Below are positions 8,264 to 19,201 of a stretch of 64,000 nt of DNA, in pieces. This DNA comes from Rhodobacteraceae bacterium HLUCCO07 (GTDB lineage: Bacteria; Pseudomonadota; Alphaproteobacteria; Rhodobacterales; Rhodobacteraceae). Each line of letters starts with the position of its first letter. Positions within the stretch are counted from its first letter, which is position 1. A program made the translations under genes and the position numbers. The stretch covers positions 290,035 through 354,034 of the forward strand of contig LJSU01000019.1 in NCBI GenBank assembly GCA_001314705.1, in the 5' to 3' direction. Below the pieces are notes generated by a model. The model was not told the origin of the DNA. It did no database searches and was given only the letters and a program-made list of their open reading frames with translations.

Positions 8264-9409
8264 GTGAAACCCCATACATCCCGCTGGGCGCGGACCGTCG
8301 CCCTCATTGCTGCCCTTTCAGTGGTGGCATCCTGTGGCTTGCCGCGCGTGGGCCCCAACAAACGCGAGATTTTCGAGGGATCGGTACAACGGCAGGGCGA
8401 TGCCTTTGTCGTGTCGGTGAATGATCGCGTCACGCGCGCCACGGGCGTCGTGCCTGCGCTCGGATTCTCGGAGGAATTCAAGAACGCCGGGGCCATTGGC
8501 TCGGACACGATTCAACCGGGTGACACGCTGGGCCTGACGATCTGGGAGAATGTCGATGACGGTCTGCTGGCCGGGGAGGCCGCGAACTCGACCATTCTCG
8601 AAGAGGTGCAGGTTGACGGTGCAGGGTTTGTCTTTGTCCCCTATGCGGGCCGGATCCGCGCGGCCGGCAACACACCCGAGGCAATCCGTGGCGTCATCAC
8701 GCGCAAACTCGCCGACCAGACCCCGGACCCTCAGGTCGAGGTGCGCCGGGTGGCCGGCGACGGTTCGACCGTCAGCGTGGTGGGCGCGGTGGGTGGCCAG
8801 GGCGTCTTTGCCATCGAGCGTCCGACCCGAACGCTTTCGACCATGCTGGCACGCGCCGGCGGCATCACCATCGAACCCGAGATCGCGCAGCTCACGGTGA
8901 TCCGTGGCGACATGCGCTCGAAGATCTGGTTCCAGGATCTGTTCGAGCATCCCGATTTCGACATCGCACTGCGTGGCGGTGACCGGATTCTCGTGGAAGA
9001 GGACAGGCGGTCCTTTACCGCGCTCGGGGCAACCGGCTCGCAGAACCGTGTCACATTCGAGAGCCAGACACTCAGCGCGCTGGAGGCCATTGCACAGGTA
9101 GGCGGGCTGCTGACCGCGAGTTCGGACCCCACGGGCGTCTTCGTTTTCCGCAACGAGCCGGACGAGATCGCCAACACGGTGCTGGACCGCGACGACCTGC
9201 AAGGTGCGCAACGCATGGTCTATGTTCTCGACCTGACCCAACCGAACGGCATGTTCCTTGCGCGTGATTTCAGCATCCGCGACGGTGACACGCTTTACGT
9301 GACAGAGGCGCCGTTCACTCAATGGAACAAGGTGATCTCTGCCGTGACTGGCACGCTCGGCTCGGTAGGAACGGCAACCTCCGGTGTCGAAACACTAGGC
9401 GGTGACTGA
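8264..9409 (+). CDS. Wza/KpsD-like outer-membrane polysaccharide export lipoprotein
   Basis: The start is a GTG with AGGAGA eight or so bases upstream. The N terminus is a lipoprotein signal ending in SVVASC|GLP (lipobox), so the mature protein is lipid-anchored in the outer membrane or periplasm. The Poly_export domain is visible from IQPGDTLGLTIWENV through VDGAGFVFVPYAGRI, followed by SLBB-like segments (VVGAVGGQGVFAIE, LSTMLARAGGI, and later LSALEAIAQVGGLL). Such proteins form the octameric channel through which capsule crosses the outer membrane. It lies between kpsS and kpsC. No Wzc/KpsE-type inner-membrane partner is in this window. Confidence 0.88.
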   Translation: MKPHTSRWARTVALIAALSVVASCGLPRVGPNKREIFEGSVQRQGDAFVVSVNDRVTRATGVVPALGFSEEFKNAGAIGSDTIQPGDTLGLTIWENVDDGLLAGEAANSTILEEVQVDGAGFVFVPYAGRIRAAGNTPEAIRGVITRKLADQTPDPQVEVRRVAGDGSTVSVVGAVGGQGVFAIERPTRTLSTMLARAGGITIEPEIAQLTVIRGDMRSKIWFQDLFEHPDFDIALRGGDRILVEEDRRSFTALGATGSQNRVTFESQTLSALEAIAQVGGLLTASSDPTGVFVFRNEPDEIANTVLDRDDLQGAQRMVYVLDLTQPNGMFLARDFSIRDGDTLYVTEAPFTQWNKVISAVTGTLGSVGTATSGVETLGGD

Positions 9410-9412
9410 CCC

Positions 9413-11419
9413 TTGCCGGAGTTCGAAACGGACAAGGCCGCCGGAGCACCCAAGCCCCGGCGGCTTTTCTATTACAATGCCGGGTTCCTGCGCCAGCGGC
9501 AGGTGCGACGCATCATTTCACTTGCAGGCTATGAGCTGAGGCTCGGCAAACCGGGGGCCGAGGACCTGATCGCTGTCTGGGGGCGTTCGCCCTATGCCGC
9601 GCGCGGCGAGGCGGTGGCACGCGCGACAGGCGCGGGGCTCATGCGGATCGAGGACGCGTTCCTGCGTTCGCTGTTTCCGGGGCGGGCCGGCGAAGCGCCG
9701 CTCGGATTGATGATCGACAGCAGGGGCGGCGTGCATTTCGACGCCTCGATCCCGTCGGATATCGAAAACCTGCTGGCCAACCATCCACTCGACGATACGG
9801 CACTTCTCGACCGCGCCCGCGGCGCGATGGCCCGCCTGCAAGAGGCCCATCTGAGCAAGTATTTCGCCTTTGATCCCGATATGCCGCCGCCCGACCCGGG
9901 CTATGTCCTGGTGATCGACCAGACCCGCGGCGACGCCAGCGTCACCCATGGGCAGGCCGACGCGAATACCTTTCGCGAGATGCTCTATTACGCACAAGAG
10001 GACAACCCGGGGGCACGGATCCTGATCAAGACCCACCCCGAAACCGAACAGGGGTTTCGCAAGGGGTATTTCGGCCCCGAGGACACCAGCGGGCGGGTGA
10101 CGCTTTTCACCGGGGCAGTCAGCCCCTGGGCGCTCTTCGAGGGGGCGATCGCGGTCTACACCGTATCAAGCCAGATGGGGTTCGAAGCGATGCTGGCGGG
10201 GCACAGGCCGGCGGTCTTTGGCCAGCCGTTCTATGCCGGCTGGGGGTTGAGCGATGACCGCAACCCGCACCCCCTGCCCCGGCGCGGACGCAACCTCACG
10301 CGGGCACAGCTTTTCGCGGCGGCGATGATCCTGCATCCGACATGGTATGATCCCTGCACCGACCGGCTGTGCGAACTTGAAGAGGCAATCGCCAGCGCCG
10401 AGGCCCGGGCCCGAGAGTGGCGCGAGGATCGCCACGGCTGGGCGGGTGAGGGCATACGCCTGTGGAAGCGGCGGCCGTTTCAACGGTTTTTCGGACGACA
10501 CAAGGCGATGGTGTTCCGCGCGAAACCCGGCGACGGGCGGCGGCGCATGGTCTGGGGCAGCGCGGGCAAAGCCGGTGACGTGGTCCGGGTCGAAGACGGT
10601 TTCCTGCGCTCGAAGGGCCTCGGGGCCGAGTTGATCCCGCCGCTTTCTCTCGTCTGCGACGATCTTGGGGTCTATTACGACCCGACGCGGGAAAGCCGCC
10701 TTGAGCGGTTGATCGCGGAGCGCGCGCAGCTTCGCCCCGATCAGGAGGATCGCGCAAGGCGGCTCATTGCGCGACTCGTGTCGGAGCGGGTCAACAAGTA
10801 TAACCTGGGTGGCGGCGCCCCGGTGCTGCCCAAGGGGCATCGCATCCTCGTGCCCGGGCAGGTCGAGGATGACGCCTCGATCCGGCTCGGTGCGGGCGAG
10901 ATCAGCACCAACCTCGCCCTTTTGCAGGTCGCGCGCGCCGCCAATCCGCAAGCGGTGATCGTTTACAAGCCGCATCCCGATGTCGAGGCCGGTCTGCGCG
11001 ACGGTGTGATCAATGCGAACGAGTTGGCCGATATGGTGCTGGAGCAGTCCGACCCTCTGGCTCTTCTGGACGAGGTCGACGAGGTCTGGACCATGACCTC
11101 GCTTCTCGGATTCGAGGCGCTGTTGCGCGGGATCAGCGTAACGGTAACCGGGGCACCCTTCTATGCGGGCTGGGGGCTGACACGCGACCGGGGCGATGTC
11201 CCGCAGCGGCGCACGGCACGCCCGGCGCTCGAGGGGTTGGTGCATGCCGCCCTGATCGATTACCCACGCTATTTCGATCCGGTGAGTGGCCTGCCCTGCC
11301 CTGTCGAAACCGCGGTGGAACGGCTGGCCGCGGGCGAGATTCCGCATCCCGGACCGGCAAACCGGTTGCTGTCCAAGTTGCAGGGGGTTTTCGCCGGGTT
11401 CGCGCCGCTCTGGCGGTAA
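9413..11419 (+). CDS. kpsC: KpsC, capsule beta-Kdo transferase with two tandem domains
   Basis: The 668-residue protein has two copies of the KpsC unit. The first has VWGRSPYAARGEAVA, RIEDAFLRSLFPG, KTHPETEQGF and SSQMGFEAMLAGHRPAVFGQ; the second repeats these as VRVEDGFLRSKGLG, YKPHPDVEAG and TSLLGFEALLRGISVTVTG, each ending with the PFYAGWGL motif. The duplicated architecture is typical of KpsC, whose halves carry different Kdo-transferase specificities. Translation appears to start at TTG only three bases after the Wza-like stop, with a weak Shine-Dalgarno, suggesting coupling. It converges on ribD. Confidence 0.92.
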   Translation: MPEFETDKAAGAPKPRRLFYYNAGFLRQRQVRRIISLAGYELRLGKPGAEDLIAVWGRSPYAARGEAVARATGAGLMRIEDAFLRSLFPGRAGEAPLGLMIDSRGGVHFDASIPSDIENLLANHPLDDTALLDRARGAMARLQEAHLSKYFAFDPDMPPPDPGYVLVIDQTRGDASVTHGQADANTFREMLYYAQEDNPGARILIKTHPETEQGFRKGYFGPEDTSGRVTLFTGAVSPWALFEGAIAVYTVSSQMGFEAMLAGHRPAVFGQPFYAGWGLSDDRNPHPLPRRGRNLTRAQLFAAAMILHPTWYDPCTDRLCELEEAIASAEARAREWREDRHGWAGEGIRLWKRRPFQRFFGRHKAMVFRAKPGDGRRRMVWGSAGKAGDVVRVEDGFLRSKGLGAELIPPLSLVCDDLGVYYDPTRESRLERLIAERAQLRPDQEDRARRLIARLVSERVNKYNLGGGAPVLPKGHRILVPGQVEDDASIRLGAGEISTNLALLQVARAANPQAVIVYKPHPDVEAGLRDGVINANELADMVLEQSDPLALLDEVDEVWTMTSLLGFEALLRGISVTVTGAPFYAGWGLTRDRGDVPQRRTARPALEGLVHAALIDYPRYFDPVSGLPCPVETAVERLAAGEIPHPGPANRLLSKLQGVFAGFAPLWR

Positions 11420-11436
11420 GTGCCTGTGCTCTTCGA

Positions 11437-12531
11437 TCAGGCGCGGCGCCAGCGGTGCAGGATATCGGCACCGACGGCGCGGACCTCGACCCGTTCAAAG
11501 CGCGGTGCCTCGTCCAGCCGGGCCAGCCCCATCGCCCCGATCGAGGGCAGACCTTCGGCGCCGATGGCCATGCCGGCAGAGAAGATCACAAGCTCGTCCA
11601 CCAGGTCCGCCGCCAGAAGCGAAGCGGCAAGTGCCCCGCCGCCCTCGCACAGCACCCGGGTCAGACCCTCCGCCCCGAGTGCGTGCAAAACCGATCCGAT
11701 ATCGAGCTGCCGGCCCGACAGATTACAGGCGATCAGCTTCGCGCCGATCCCTTCCCATGCCTCGTGCAGGGCCGGATCGGCATCCGTTCCATGGGCCAGC
11801 CACAGCGGCGCGTCCGGCGCGGTCATCGCAAGCCGGCTCATCAGCGGCAGGTCGAGACGGCGAGAGACCACGACGCGCACCGGCTGATGCGTGGTGCCGA
11901 TCTTGCGCACGGTCAGCGATGGATCGTCGGCCCGCGCGGTGCCGCCGCCGACCATGACCGCATCGTGCCGCGCGCGCATCGCGTGCACCGCGCGCCGCGC
12001 CTCGGGGCCGGTGATCCATTGGCTTTCACCCGTTGCGGTGGCGATGCGGCCATCGAGGCTCGACGCGAGCTTGAGCGTCACGAAAGGCCGGCCCTGTTCG
12101 GTACGCAGGAAGAAGCCGGCATGGTCGTGCGCGGCCTCGTCTGCCATGACGCCAGTCGTCACCGACACGCCTGCCGCGCGCAGCATCGCGAAGCCGTGCC
12201 CCGCGACACGCGGGTCACTGTCTTGCAGCGGCGCCACGACGCGGGCGATCCCGGCATTGATCAGCGTCTCGGAACAGGGCGGTGTCTGGCCGTGATGCGC
12301 ACAAGGTTCGAGCGAAACATAGGCCGTTGCCCCGCGCGCCGCCGCGCCCGCCTGCGCCAGCGCCTGTGGCTCGGCATGTGGTCGTCCGCCCGGCGCGGTC
12401 CAGCCGCGCCCGACGATCCGGCCCTCGCGCACGATGACGCAGCCCACCGCCGGGTTGGGCCATGTCCGGCCCTGCCCACGCCGTCCGAGCGCCAGGGCCA
12501 GCGCCATGAAGCGTTTGTCAGTGTCGTTCAC
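11437..12531 (-). CDS. ribD: bifunctional diaminohydroxyphosphoribosylaminopyrimidine deaminase / reductase
   Basis: This enzyme does steps 2 and 3 of riboflavin synthesis. The N-terminal deaminase has the zinc site HAEPQAL and [12 protein letters not shown]. The C-terminal reductase starts near [15 protein letters not shown] and includes [13 protein letters not shown] and [14 protein letters not shown]. The length (364) is normal. The start overlaps the nrdR stop by four bases (ATGA), so the pair is translationally coupled. In this genome it is separated from ribE by the capsule genes. Confidence 0.93.
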   Translation of the reverse strand: MNDTDKRFMALALALGRRGQGRTWPNPAVGCVIVREGRIVGRGWTAPGGRPHAEPQALAQAGAAARGATAYVSLEPCAHHGQTPPCSETLINAGIARVVAPLQDSDPRVAGHGFAMLRAAGVSVTTGVMADEAAHDHAGFFLRTEQGRPFVTLKLASSLDGRIATATGESQWITGPEARRAVHAMRARHDAVMVGGGTARADDPSLTVRKIGTTHQPVRVVVSRRLDLPLMSRLAMTAPDAPLWLAHGTDADPALHEAWEGIGAKLIACNLSGRQLDIGSVLHALGAEGLTRVLCEGGGALAASLLAADLVDELVIFSAGMAIGAEGLPSIGAMGLARLDEAPRFERVEVRAVGADILHRWRRA

Positions 12532-12995
12532 TCTTCCGGTTTCACCTCCGGGCGCAACTCGCTGACGAACTTGTCGAAGTCGTCGGCCGCCTGGAAATTC
12601 TTGTAAACGCTGGCAAAGCGCACATAGGCCACCGTGTCGATCCGGGCCAGCGTTTCCATCACGATCTCGCCGATCACCTTTGACGGAATATCGGTCTCGC
12701 CCATGCTTTCGAGCCGCCGCACGATACCCGAAATCATCTGGTCGATGCGCTCGGGGTCAACGGGGCGTTTCTGCATCGAGATGCGGATCGAGCGTTCCAG
12801 CTTCTCGCGGTCGAAATCCTCGCGCCGGCCATTTGACTTGATCACCACGAGATCGCGCAGCTGCACCCGCTCGTAGGTGGTAAAACGACCGCCACAGGCC
12901 GGGCAGAAGCGGCGCCGGCGAATCGATACATGATCTTCCGCCGGTCGCGAATCCTTGACCTGTGTATCAATGTTCCCACAAAACGGGCAGCGCAT
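12528..12995 (-). CDS. nrdR: NrdR, repressor of ribonucleotide reductase genes
   Basis: The protein has the [15 protein letters not shown]...[14 protein letters not shown] zinc ribbon (two CxxC pairs in the first 50 residues) followed by an ATP-cone domain ([21 protein letters not shown]). NrdR senses dATP/ATP through the cone and represses nrd operons. At 155 residues it is full length, with the last part slightly acidic. It leads the nrdR-ribD pair, a common alphaproteobacterial arrangement. An exact DnaA-box-like TTATCCACA lies about 50 bases upstream of its start. Confidence 0.95.
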   Translation of the reverse strand: MRCPFCGNIDTQVKDSRPAEDHVSIRRRRFCPACGGRFTTYERVQLRDLVVIKSNGRREDFDREKLERSIRISMQKRPVDPERIDQMISGIVRRLESMGETDIPSKVIGEIVMETLARIDTVAYVRFASVYKNFQAADDFDKFVSELRPEVKPEE

Positions 12996-13154
12996 CGCCC
13001 TTCCCCTTCACTCTTGTCTCGGCCCCGGTCTGGGGTTCGCGCCCCAGTTATCCACAGGCACTATAGGGGAGCCTCAAGCTTTTGGGTAGAGGGCAATTGT
13101 CGCCCCAAGATGCGGGCATTCAGTTTGTTGCCCCCTTGCGTCCATTCGCACGGA

Positions 13155-13568
13155 TCACGGTGTGAAACAGGCCGCAACGCTACGCAGATGTGGTCGGTCA
13201 CGATGTTCGAAAAGATAGATCCCCTGCCACGTGCCCAACACCGGCCGCCCCTGTGAAACGGGGATCGAAAGCGAAACCGGCATCATCGCGGCCTTGATAT
13301 GGGCGGGCATGTCGTCGGGGCCTTCTTGGGTGTGGACGAGATAGGCCATCGCGGGATCGGTCGTGGGCGGCACGAGACGCTGGAAATAGGCGCGAAGGTC
13401 GGATTGCACATCCGGGTCGGCGTTTTCCTGGATGAGCAGCGAACAGGAGGTGTGGCGCACGAAAAGCGTGAGAAGACCGTCGCCCCGCCCCGCGGTCCAG
13501 CCGGTGACTTCGCGGGTGAACTCGTAAAGGCCCTGGCCGCGGGTTGAAATCTCGAACTCGGTCTGCAT
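13155..13568 (-). CDS. YjbQ/UPF0047 family protein
   Basis: The product is 137 residues of the YjbQ fold. Its conserved signature is visible: GLLTLFVRHTSCSLLIQENAD in part, then VHTQEGPDDMPAHIKA and GTWQGIYLFEHRDRPH. Some members complement thiamine phosphate synthase mutants weakly, but the physiological reaction is unsettled. I set the start at the ATG of MQTEFEISTRGQG. It lies directly downstream of the ubiV gene on the same strand with a gap of about 40 bases. Confidence 0.85.
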   Translation of the reverse strand: MQTEFEISTRGQGLYEFTREVTGWTAGRGDGLLTLFVRHTSCSLLIQENADPDVQSDLRAYFQRLVPPTTDPAMAYLVHTQEGPDDMPAHIKAAMMPVSLSIPVSQGRPVLGTWQGIYLFEHRDRPHLRSVAACFTP

Positions 13569-13608
13569 GGGGGTTTGTAACCCGGCTGCGGGGCATCTGC
13601 CAATGCCG

Positions 13609-14514
13609 TCAGGACGCCCGCGCAATGCGCCGATATCCTGCCTCGCCCAGCCAGAACCCGTTGGAGAAGGTCGCATCCATCTGCATCGCATCGAGCCGCG
13701 CCGCCGCCTCTTGCCCGTCGATGCGAGCGGCGGCGAGTTCGGCAAAGACCTTGGCCACGGCGACCATGTCCTGACGCTGCGGGACAAGCCGCAATGCGCT
13801 GACCCCCATCGCCCGCATGTCAGGCACATGCGCGGCGAGGTTGACCTAAGAGCGCGACAGGGTCTGGATGCCGTTGACCACGAGGAACGGATCGCCATCC
13901 ATCGTGGCAAGCGGCATCCCGTCGGGGTCCTCTTCGCAGACGAACTGGCAATTGTCCTTGGTGCGGCCATGGGCGCGGGCGTGATAGCAGCGCGCCGACA
14001 CGGCCAGCGAGGCGCGGCCAAAGACCTGCACCTCGATGCCCAGCCCGGCCGCGCGCGCGGCCTCAGCCATCACCGCGACGCCCGCGCGGGGCAGCTCGGG
14101 CGGCAGGCTGACATGGGTGGCGCCCTGCGCGGCAAGGAAGCGCATGGTTTCTTCGTTATAGACATTCATCATCGGCCCGACACGATGCGGCCGACCGGCC
14201 AGCGCGCGCAAGGCGGCGGCGTTGTTGGCCTCGACCATCCGGCCGTCGCCAACCGCGCAGAGATCGTCGGTCGCCTTGCGCTCGCGCTTGAGCAGGATTT
14301 CGGCCAGCGAGGACCAGATCACGCGCTTGCCGCCCGACTCCAGCCGCTCGGCAATCTCGGGCAGGTCGGCCTCGAAGAAGGGCGCGCGTTTGGAACAGAT
14401 CAATTCGCCCAGAATGACGGTATCGACCGGAGCCTCGTCGGCAATGCGGGCATAGAAATCGCGTCGCGCGTCGCGCGACCAGTGATAGGGGATCGGGGCC
14501 AGCGTCAGGTCCAT
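13609..14514 (-). pseudogene. ubiV: ubiV (oxygen-independent ubiquinone hydroxylation), interrupted by an in-frame amber codon
   Basis: UbiV is a U32-peptidase-like iron-sulfur protein that with UbiU hydroxylates the ubiquinone ring without oxygen. Four cysteines that should hold the 4Fe-4S cluster are present: ELICSKRAPFF near residue 40 and RCYHARA...DNCQFVCEED near residues 175-195. The frame reads ...GIQTLSRS, then TAG at 13846-13848, and then continues in the same frame as VNLAAHVPDMRAMGVSALRL to a natural end after about 79 more codons. The downstream part looks like the conserved C terminus of the family, so one base change (for example TAC to TAG) truncates the protein to 222 of about 302 residues. 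A sequencing error is possible. Whether a 222-residue product works is unknown. Confidence 0.8.
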
Positions 14515-14518
14515 GATG

Positions 14519-15517
14519 TCACCGCCATTTCTTGGTCTGGAAGGCGCCCTGGGATTCCTTTTGCCCCTCGGTCAGGGCCACGAGGTCCGCGAGTTGCGGC
14601 TCACGCCCCTCGCGGATGGCATCCACGGCGGCGCGGAAATTCGAGACCACCTGCCGGACATAGGCGCGGCTGCGCTGGCGACCCTCGATCTTGAAAGCAT
14701 GAACCCCGGCCGTCATCAGCTCGGGCAGGAGCCGGGCGAGGTTGAGGCTGACCGGTTCCTCGAAGGCGTAATAGCCCGTTTCGCGGCAGGGCGCGCGATA
14801 GCGTCCCTTGCAGATGGTGGGATAGCCCGCCGTCTCGTCCGGAGCGAAACGGTCGATGGTAAAGGCACCCAGCCGCGTGGTCATGCCACCATCGGCTTCG
14901 CGCTTGTACTCGACATCCGCGGCGGGTGAACAGACGCCGTCCATATTGGTCGAAAGCCCGGTGGCGTAATTGGTCAGGCTGCACCGGCCCTCGACCATCA
15001 GCCCGTGATTGCCAAAGATGAAGGTTTCGATCTCGCAGGGGATTTCGGCCATGATGGCGCGGATTTCGGACATGGTCAGGATGCGGGGCAGGACCACGCG
15101 TTTGATCCCGAAATTCTCGACGTAATAGGCGATCGCCTCGGGGCTGGAGGCGGCGGCCTGCACCGAAAGATGCAGGCGCTGATCGGGATGGGCCTGCCGG
15201 ATCGCGGCGGCGACACCGATGTCGGCGACGATCATTGCATCGACACCGAACCGCACACCCATTTCGGCCGCGTCGCGCCAGAGGTCGAATTGCCCGGCCG
15301 GGGGAAAGGTATTAAGCGCCAGCAGAACCCTGGCGCCGCGTGCATGGGCGTATTCGACCGCTTCGGCCATCTCCTCGGGCGTGAAGTTCAGCCCCGGGAA
15401 ATTGCGCGCGTTGGTGGCGTTCTGAAACCCGCAATAAACGGTATCGGCACCTGCATCGACCGCGGTTCGCAGCGCGGCCGGGGTGCCCGCGGGACAGACC
15501 AGTTCTCCGACTGTCAT
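14519..15517 (-). CDS. ubiU: UbiU, U32-family partner of UbiV in anaerobic ubiquinone synthesis
   Basis: This 332-residue U32 protein starts MTVGELVCPAGTPAALRTAV and contains YCGFQNATNARNFPGLNF, the typical substrate-binding region. Cluster cysteines appear as EGRCSLTNYATG, DGVCSPAAD and YRAPCRETGYY. In other bacteria UbiU and UbiV form a heterodimer with two 4Fe-4S clusters. Its stop lies four bases before the ubiV start and its own start overlaps the ubiT stop (ATGA), so all three are one operon. Confidence 0.9.
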   Translation of the reverse strand: MTVGELVCPAGTPAALRTAVDAGADTVYCGFQNATNARNFPGLNFTPEEMAEAVEYAHARGARVLLALNTFPPAGQFDLWRDAAEMGVRFGVDAMIVADIGVAAAIRQAHPDQRLHLSVQAAASSPEAIAYYVENFGIKRVVLPRILTMSEIRAIMAEIPCEIETFIFGNHGLMVEGRCSLTNYATGLSTNMDGVCSPAADVEYKREADGGMTTRLGAFTIDRFAPDETAGYPTICKGRYRAPCRETGYYAFEEPVSLNLARLLPELMTAGVHAFKIEGRQRSRAYVRQVVSNFRAAVDAIREGREPQLADLVALTEGQKESQGAFQTKKWR

Positions 15518-16032
15518 GCCTTGTTCGCCTTTCTTTTCTCAGCCATACGCCGCAGCCCGGCCAGCGCCGCGCGCCCCGGCGCGCCATGCATGTCGGCCAC
15601 GCGCCCGGCGATGGAGCCGTCGACATCGTCAAGCGCGTTGCGCAGGCTGACCACGGCCTCGGTGTTGCCCTCGATCACGAGGTCACGGGAAAAGAACAGC
15701 GCGTCACCGTCGAGATCGGCATCGACCAGTTCCAGCAGATCGAGAAACCGGCCCGAGATCCGCGCCACATGATCAGGCGGCCGTCGCCGTGACACCGCGC
15801 GCATCAGCGGCGCATCGGGATCTGGCCGCAGGTGCAGCACAAAGGGCATGTCGATCGGATCTATGATGAAATCGCGCCCGACCCATGGGCCCAGGCGATT
15901 GAACATGCCCGGGTTTTCCGCCGCGATCCGCCGGACGACCCGGGCCAGCAATGGCTGGAGCAGGAAGAGCGGCAAGGGAAATCCCGGGCGGGATCGTGGC
16001 AGGGGCGAGGGGTGCAGGTCGGCATTGGACAT
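15514..16032 (-). CDS. ubiT: UbiT, SCP2-domain lipid-binding accessory protein
   Basis: The protein carries an SCP2-like domain (GRDFIIDPIDMPFVLHLR, GRFLDLLELVDADLDGDALFF, GNTEAVVSLRNALDDVD), as expected for UbiT, which binds the quinone precursor during oxygen-independent ubiquinone synthesis. I chose the ATG of MSNADLHP because AGGTG lies about 8 bases upstream; a GTG three codons earlier is less likely. It is the first gene of ubiT-ubiU-ubiV, and an FNR-like box lies just upstream. Confidence 0.87.
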   Translation of the reverse strand: MSNADLHPSPLPRSRPGFPLPLFLLQPLLARVVRRIAAENPGMFNRLGPWVGRDFIIDPIDMPFVLHLRPDPDAPLMRAVSRRRPPDHVARISGRFLDLLELVDADLDGDALFFSRDLVIEGNTEAVVSLRNALDDVDGSIAGRVADMHGAPGRAALAGLRRMAEKRKANKA

Positions 16033-16066
16033 GCAATGCACCTATCACCCGGACCGCGCCCATCAC

Positions 16067-16080
16067 TTGATTTTGGTCAA
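16067..16080 (-). promoter_or_regulatory. FNR/FnrL-type binding site upstream of ubiT
   Basis: The plus-strand sequence TTGATTTTGGTCAA matches the FNR consensus TTGAT-N4-ATCAA at nine of ten positions; on the coding strand it reads TTGAC-CAAA-ATCAA. Its centre is about 41 bases before the ubiT start codon. A box at this place fits control of an anaerobic pathway, though an activating site centred at -41.5 would put the transcript start almost at the ATG. Confidence 0.7.
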
Positions 16081-16144
16081 TTGGCCCAAGCCTTGAGGCA
16101 TCAAACGCGCATTGTAAAATGGACGGTTCGCATAGCACGAAAGA

Positions 16145-16160
16145 GGGCGAAACATCGCCC
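16145..16160 (-). terminator. small hairpin between the 83-residue gene and ubiT
   Basis: GGGCGA and TCGCCC pair around a four-base AACA loop; in the minus-strand transcript the stem is followed by CTCTTTCG, a short pyrimidine tract. It would end the transcript of the upstream small gene before the ubiT promoter. The stem is only six pairs. Confidence 0.45.
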
Positions 16161-16186
16161 CCTTTTCAATTCATGCTTTCGGCTTG

Positions 16187-16206
16187 CCGGACCCGAAAGG
16201 GCCCGG
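16187..16206 (-). terminator. hairpin after the 83-residue gene
   Basis: CCGGACCC and GGGCCCGG pair with one mismatch around a GAAA tetraloop. It lies about 25 bases beyond the stop of the small gene and, with the next hairpin, probably separates it from the ubi operon. There is no long U-tract. Confidence 0.45.
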
Positions 16207-16230
16207 TTTCCGAGTTGGCCGAATATGGCC

Positions 16231-16485
16231 TCAGGCGGCCTCGGTGGTCTGTTCGGGCCTTGTCAGCTCATAGCCCTTGCGCTTGAGCGCGTTGATGATC
16301 TTGCGCCCCTTGCGAAGTTCATCCTTCTTTGCCTCCTCCCAGGCAAGCTTGCGCTGGTCCTGGGTTGCATCGGGGTTGCTGTCGCGAAAGTCCTGGAGCC
16401 ATGCCGTATAGGCGACAAGGCGCACAGCCTTGCGAATGGCGGTTTGCTCGGGTGTCTTCGGGGTTTTTTCTGTCGTTTCTGCCAT
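16231..16485 (-). CDS. small charged helical protein, function unknown
   Basis: The product has 84 residues and starts MAETTEKTPKTPEQTAIRKAV; GGAAAG lies upstream of this ATG. The chain is helical and rich in Lys and Glu (AWEEAKKDELRKGRKIINALKRKGYEL), with an aromatic-containing first helix (LVAYTAWLQDFR). I do not recognise a named family with certainty. It stands alone between two hairpins downstream and an independently transcribed secreted protein upstream. Confidence 0.65.
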   Translation of the reverse strand: MAETTEKTPKTPEQTAIRKAVRLVAYTAWLQDFRDSNPDATQDQRKLAWEEAKKDELRKGRKIINALKRKGYELTRPEQTTEAA

Positions 16486-16617
16486 GATTGCACTTTCCGG
16501 GAAAAGTCGGGTCCAGTCATCCCGGATCCGGTTGTTCAGATCGGGCGCGCGATGTCGCCGCTTGCAAGGATAGCACATCCGCGGGATTTGCAACTGCGAT
16601 TATTCTCAAGGTCGCGG

Positions 16618-17037
16618 TCAGAAGGGCCAGACATCTTCGAAGGTGTCAGCGCAGAACTGCTCGGCATGGGCCGTCCGCAGGTTATAGCCGACACGACGCA
16701 TCGAAACCGAATAATTGCCACCCGTGCCCGGCCGCGGCCCATTGGCAAGCTCCGAATCGGGGTGAAGCGTGAAGACCACGCCACGCTTGCCGCTCTCGGA
16801 CAGGCTCGCCCCATAGCCCCGCAGGATGTAGAGCCGGTCATTGCCCCCTGCCCCCTGGGTCTGGCGCGCGTATTCAGCGGCTGCGCACCAGATCTGGCGT
16901 GGGCCGTCCGCCCCGCGCGTGACCACTTCGAACCCGCCTTGAACCGGTGCCACGGTCAGACCGTTGATCGCAGTGAAGGCCTGGGCGGATCCGGCAGCGA
17001 GGCCCAAAGCGAGTGCCGAAATCAGGATTCTGTGCAT
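16618..17037 (-). CDS. small secreted protein, function unknown
   Basis: A clear Sec signal peptide opens the protein (MHRILISALALGLAAGSAQA, cleavage after AQA), so the mature 119 residues are periplasmic. Two cysteines, in QIWCAAAEYARQ and AEQFCADTFEDVWPF, could form a disulfide. The repeated pattern of Gly, Tyr and Arg around RLYILRGYGASLSESGKRGVVF suggests a small beta fold. I do not know the family. The gene is read towards the small helical protein, after a gap of 130 bases. Confidence 0.75.
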   Translation of the reverse strand: MHRILISALALGLAAGSAQAFTAINGLTVAPVQGGFEVVTRGADGPRQIWCAAAEYARQTQGAGGNDRLYILRGYGASLSESGKRGVVFTLHPDSELANGPRPGTGGNYSVSMRRVGYNLRTAHAEQFCADTFEDVWPF

Positions 17038-17154
17038 TGGTCACCTCCGCTGACGCTCACCCGTCGACATAGGTTGCGCGGAGAGTCGGTTCAATTCACA
17101 AACGGCTGATCCGCGTAGGCAGCGATCACCGGCCTCGCGGATTTCGCAAACGGT

Positions 17155-19131
<1,977 letters not shown>

Positions 19132-19201
19132 TGAGTGCTCCTGCTCAGTCGGTCTGCGAGACTATCTTGGGACGACCGTTTCCGGCCAATCCCGCGACAG
19201 G

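Noticed and set aside
13155..14021. Fusion of YjbQ with upstream coding sequence
   Set aside because: The frame upstream of the MQTEFEIS start is an off-frame reading of ubiV. The real YjbQ begins at 13568.
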